64,000 nucleotides of DNA from UBA3937 sp050951585 (GTDB lineage: Bacteria > Bacillota > Peptococcia > DRI-13 > DTU073). Shown here in pieces: positions 63,521-64,000 of the stretch. A program made the translations under genes and the position numbers. The stretch covers positions 310,001-374,000 of the forward strand of contig JBMNJI010000007.1 of NCBI GenBank assembly GCA_050951585.1, written 5' to 3'. How positions within the stretch are numbered: position 1 is the stretch's first letter; the number at the start of each line of letters is the position of its first letter. Under the pieces are notes generated by a model that saw nothing but the letters and a program-made list of their open reading frames with translations, searched no databases and had not been told where the DNA came from.

Positions 63521-63550
63521 TATTTTTTCTCTCTTTAACCTTAATAATAA

Positions 63551-64000
63551 TTAATACAAGGTACTGGTATTTATCACCGGCTGGGCTGCCCGGTCGGAGA
63601 CAATTGCTACCAGTAAATTATTGATAAGTGCTACTTTCCGCTCCTGATCCAACTCAACCGTACCATCATGCAATAACTGCTCAATCGCCATTTGGGCCAT
63701 CCCGACAGCACCTTCAACAATCTTCTGCCGCGCCGAAATAATCGCCGTCGCCTGCTGACGCTGCAACATGGCACTGGCAATCTCCGTCGCATAAGCTAAA
63801 TGGGTTAAACGTGCCTCAATTACGTTCACTCCGGCCACATCCAAACGGGCCTGCAATTCTGCAGCCAGCTCTGCGGCTACTTCCTCCGTATTTCCCCGCA
63901 ATGAACTGCCATCTCCGGCAAAATCATCATACGGGTACTTTGTGGCCACATGCCGTAAAGCTGTTTCACTTTGTATTTCCACAAATTTTTCATAATCATC
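63551..64000 (-). CDS. SPFH-domain protein, C-terminal part (runs off the window)
   Basis: The frame is open to base 64000, so the N-terminus is outside. The visible 149 residues contain the end of an SPFH domain: VAAELAAELQARLDVAGVNVIEARLTHLAYATEIASAMLQRQQA, which is typical of prohibitin/stomatin-like bacterial proteins, followed by a helical tail. These proteins form membrane-associated oligomers. The N-terminal membrane segment is not seen. Confidence 0.9.
   Translation of the reverse strand, partial: DDYEKFVEIQSETALRHVATKYPYDDFAGDGSSLRGNTEEVAAELAAELQARLDVAGVNVIEARLTHLAYATEIASAMLQRQQATAIISARQKIVEGAVGMAQMAIEQLLHDGTVELDQERKVALINNLLVAIVSDRAAQPVINTSTLY

Overview
The window comes from a spore-forming, flagellated Gram-positive bacterium, most likely an anaerobic Clostridia-class Firmicute. 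The support is a Spo0E-like phosphatase, a YjcZ-type tail on a Gly/Cys-rich small protein, a YmaF protein, S-layer homology sequence, a CIRCE-controlled groESL operon, a glmS ribozyme, and purine and tsaEB-rimI-tsaD gene orders of Firmicute type. I cannot name the genus. Nearly all genes lie on the minus strand. Plus-strand genes are the YmaF/Gly-Cys pair (1.6-2.6 kb), an LtaS-like gene, an XRE regulator, a decayed defence island (39.0-41.3 kb), motAB and a 5-formyl-THF cyclo-ligase.

Layout. 1-1.5 kb: ferrous iron uptake feoAB, with feoB cut by the window edge. 2.7-6.3 kb: an N-terminally truncated M6 metalloprotease and a secreted YcdB/SLH protein. 6.5-9.5 kb: cca, an endonuclease III-like glycosylase and a hemolysin III-family membrane protein. 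9.6-12.2 kb: a metal-responsive cadC-cadA operon with a clear 12-2-12 operator lying over the start of transcription. 12.2-15.4 kb: yajQ, a nucleotidyltransferase/small-protein pair, crcB and a BaiN/HI0933-type flavoprotein. 15.6-24.3 kb: LtaS-like sulfatase, Spo0E-like protein, XRE regulator, an unknown membrane-anchored protein, and a HEPN/YhaO/YhaN operon. 24.4-26.6 kb: glmS with its self-cleaving ribozyme and a possible leader peptide. 26.6-28.3 kb: a diguanylate cyclase. 28.4-37.1 kb: purE-L-F-M-N-H-D. 37.2-39 kb: a sodium/solute symporter and tRNA-Ala(CGC). 39.0-41.35 kb: a small AT-rich island with an intact AbiE toxin-antitoxin pair between truncated fic and hsdR fragments. 41.35-46.6 kb: guaA with a reduced glutaminase domain, hpt, a LolA-like lipoprotein-type protein and a Lon-family protease. 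46.9-52.7 kb: motAB, a CBS protein, groESL, a formyl-THF cyclo-ligase and a RidA protein. 52.86-53.04 kb: an intergenic cluster of DnaA-box-like 9-mers. 53-64 kb: a CorC/HlyC-type protein, the t6A genes tsaE-tsaB-rimI-tsaD, an amidohydrolase, tex, an asparaginase II-family protein, a class-I glutaminase-like hydrolase, and a ribbon-helix-helix protein beside an SPFH protein that is cut by the window end.

How the genes fit together. The purine block makes IMP from PRPP-derived intermediates, guaA converts XMP to GMP, and hpt salvages bases. purS, purQ, purC, purK and purB are not present here and must be elsewhere if the pathway is complete. The most unusual items are the GMP synthase that has lost its glutaminase active site, the DnaA-box cluster, the ribozyme leader with a short upstream ORF, the HEPN gene fused by overlap to a YhaO/YhaN nuclease operon, and the relic defence island.
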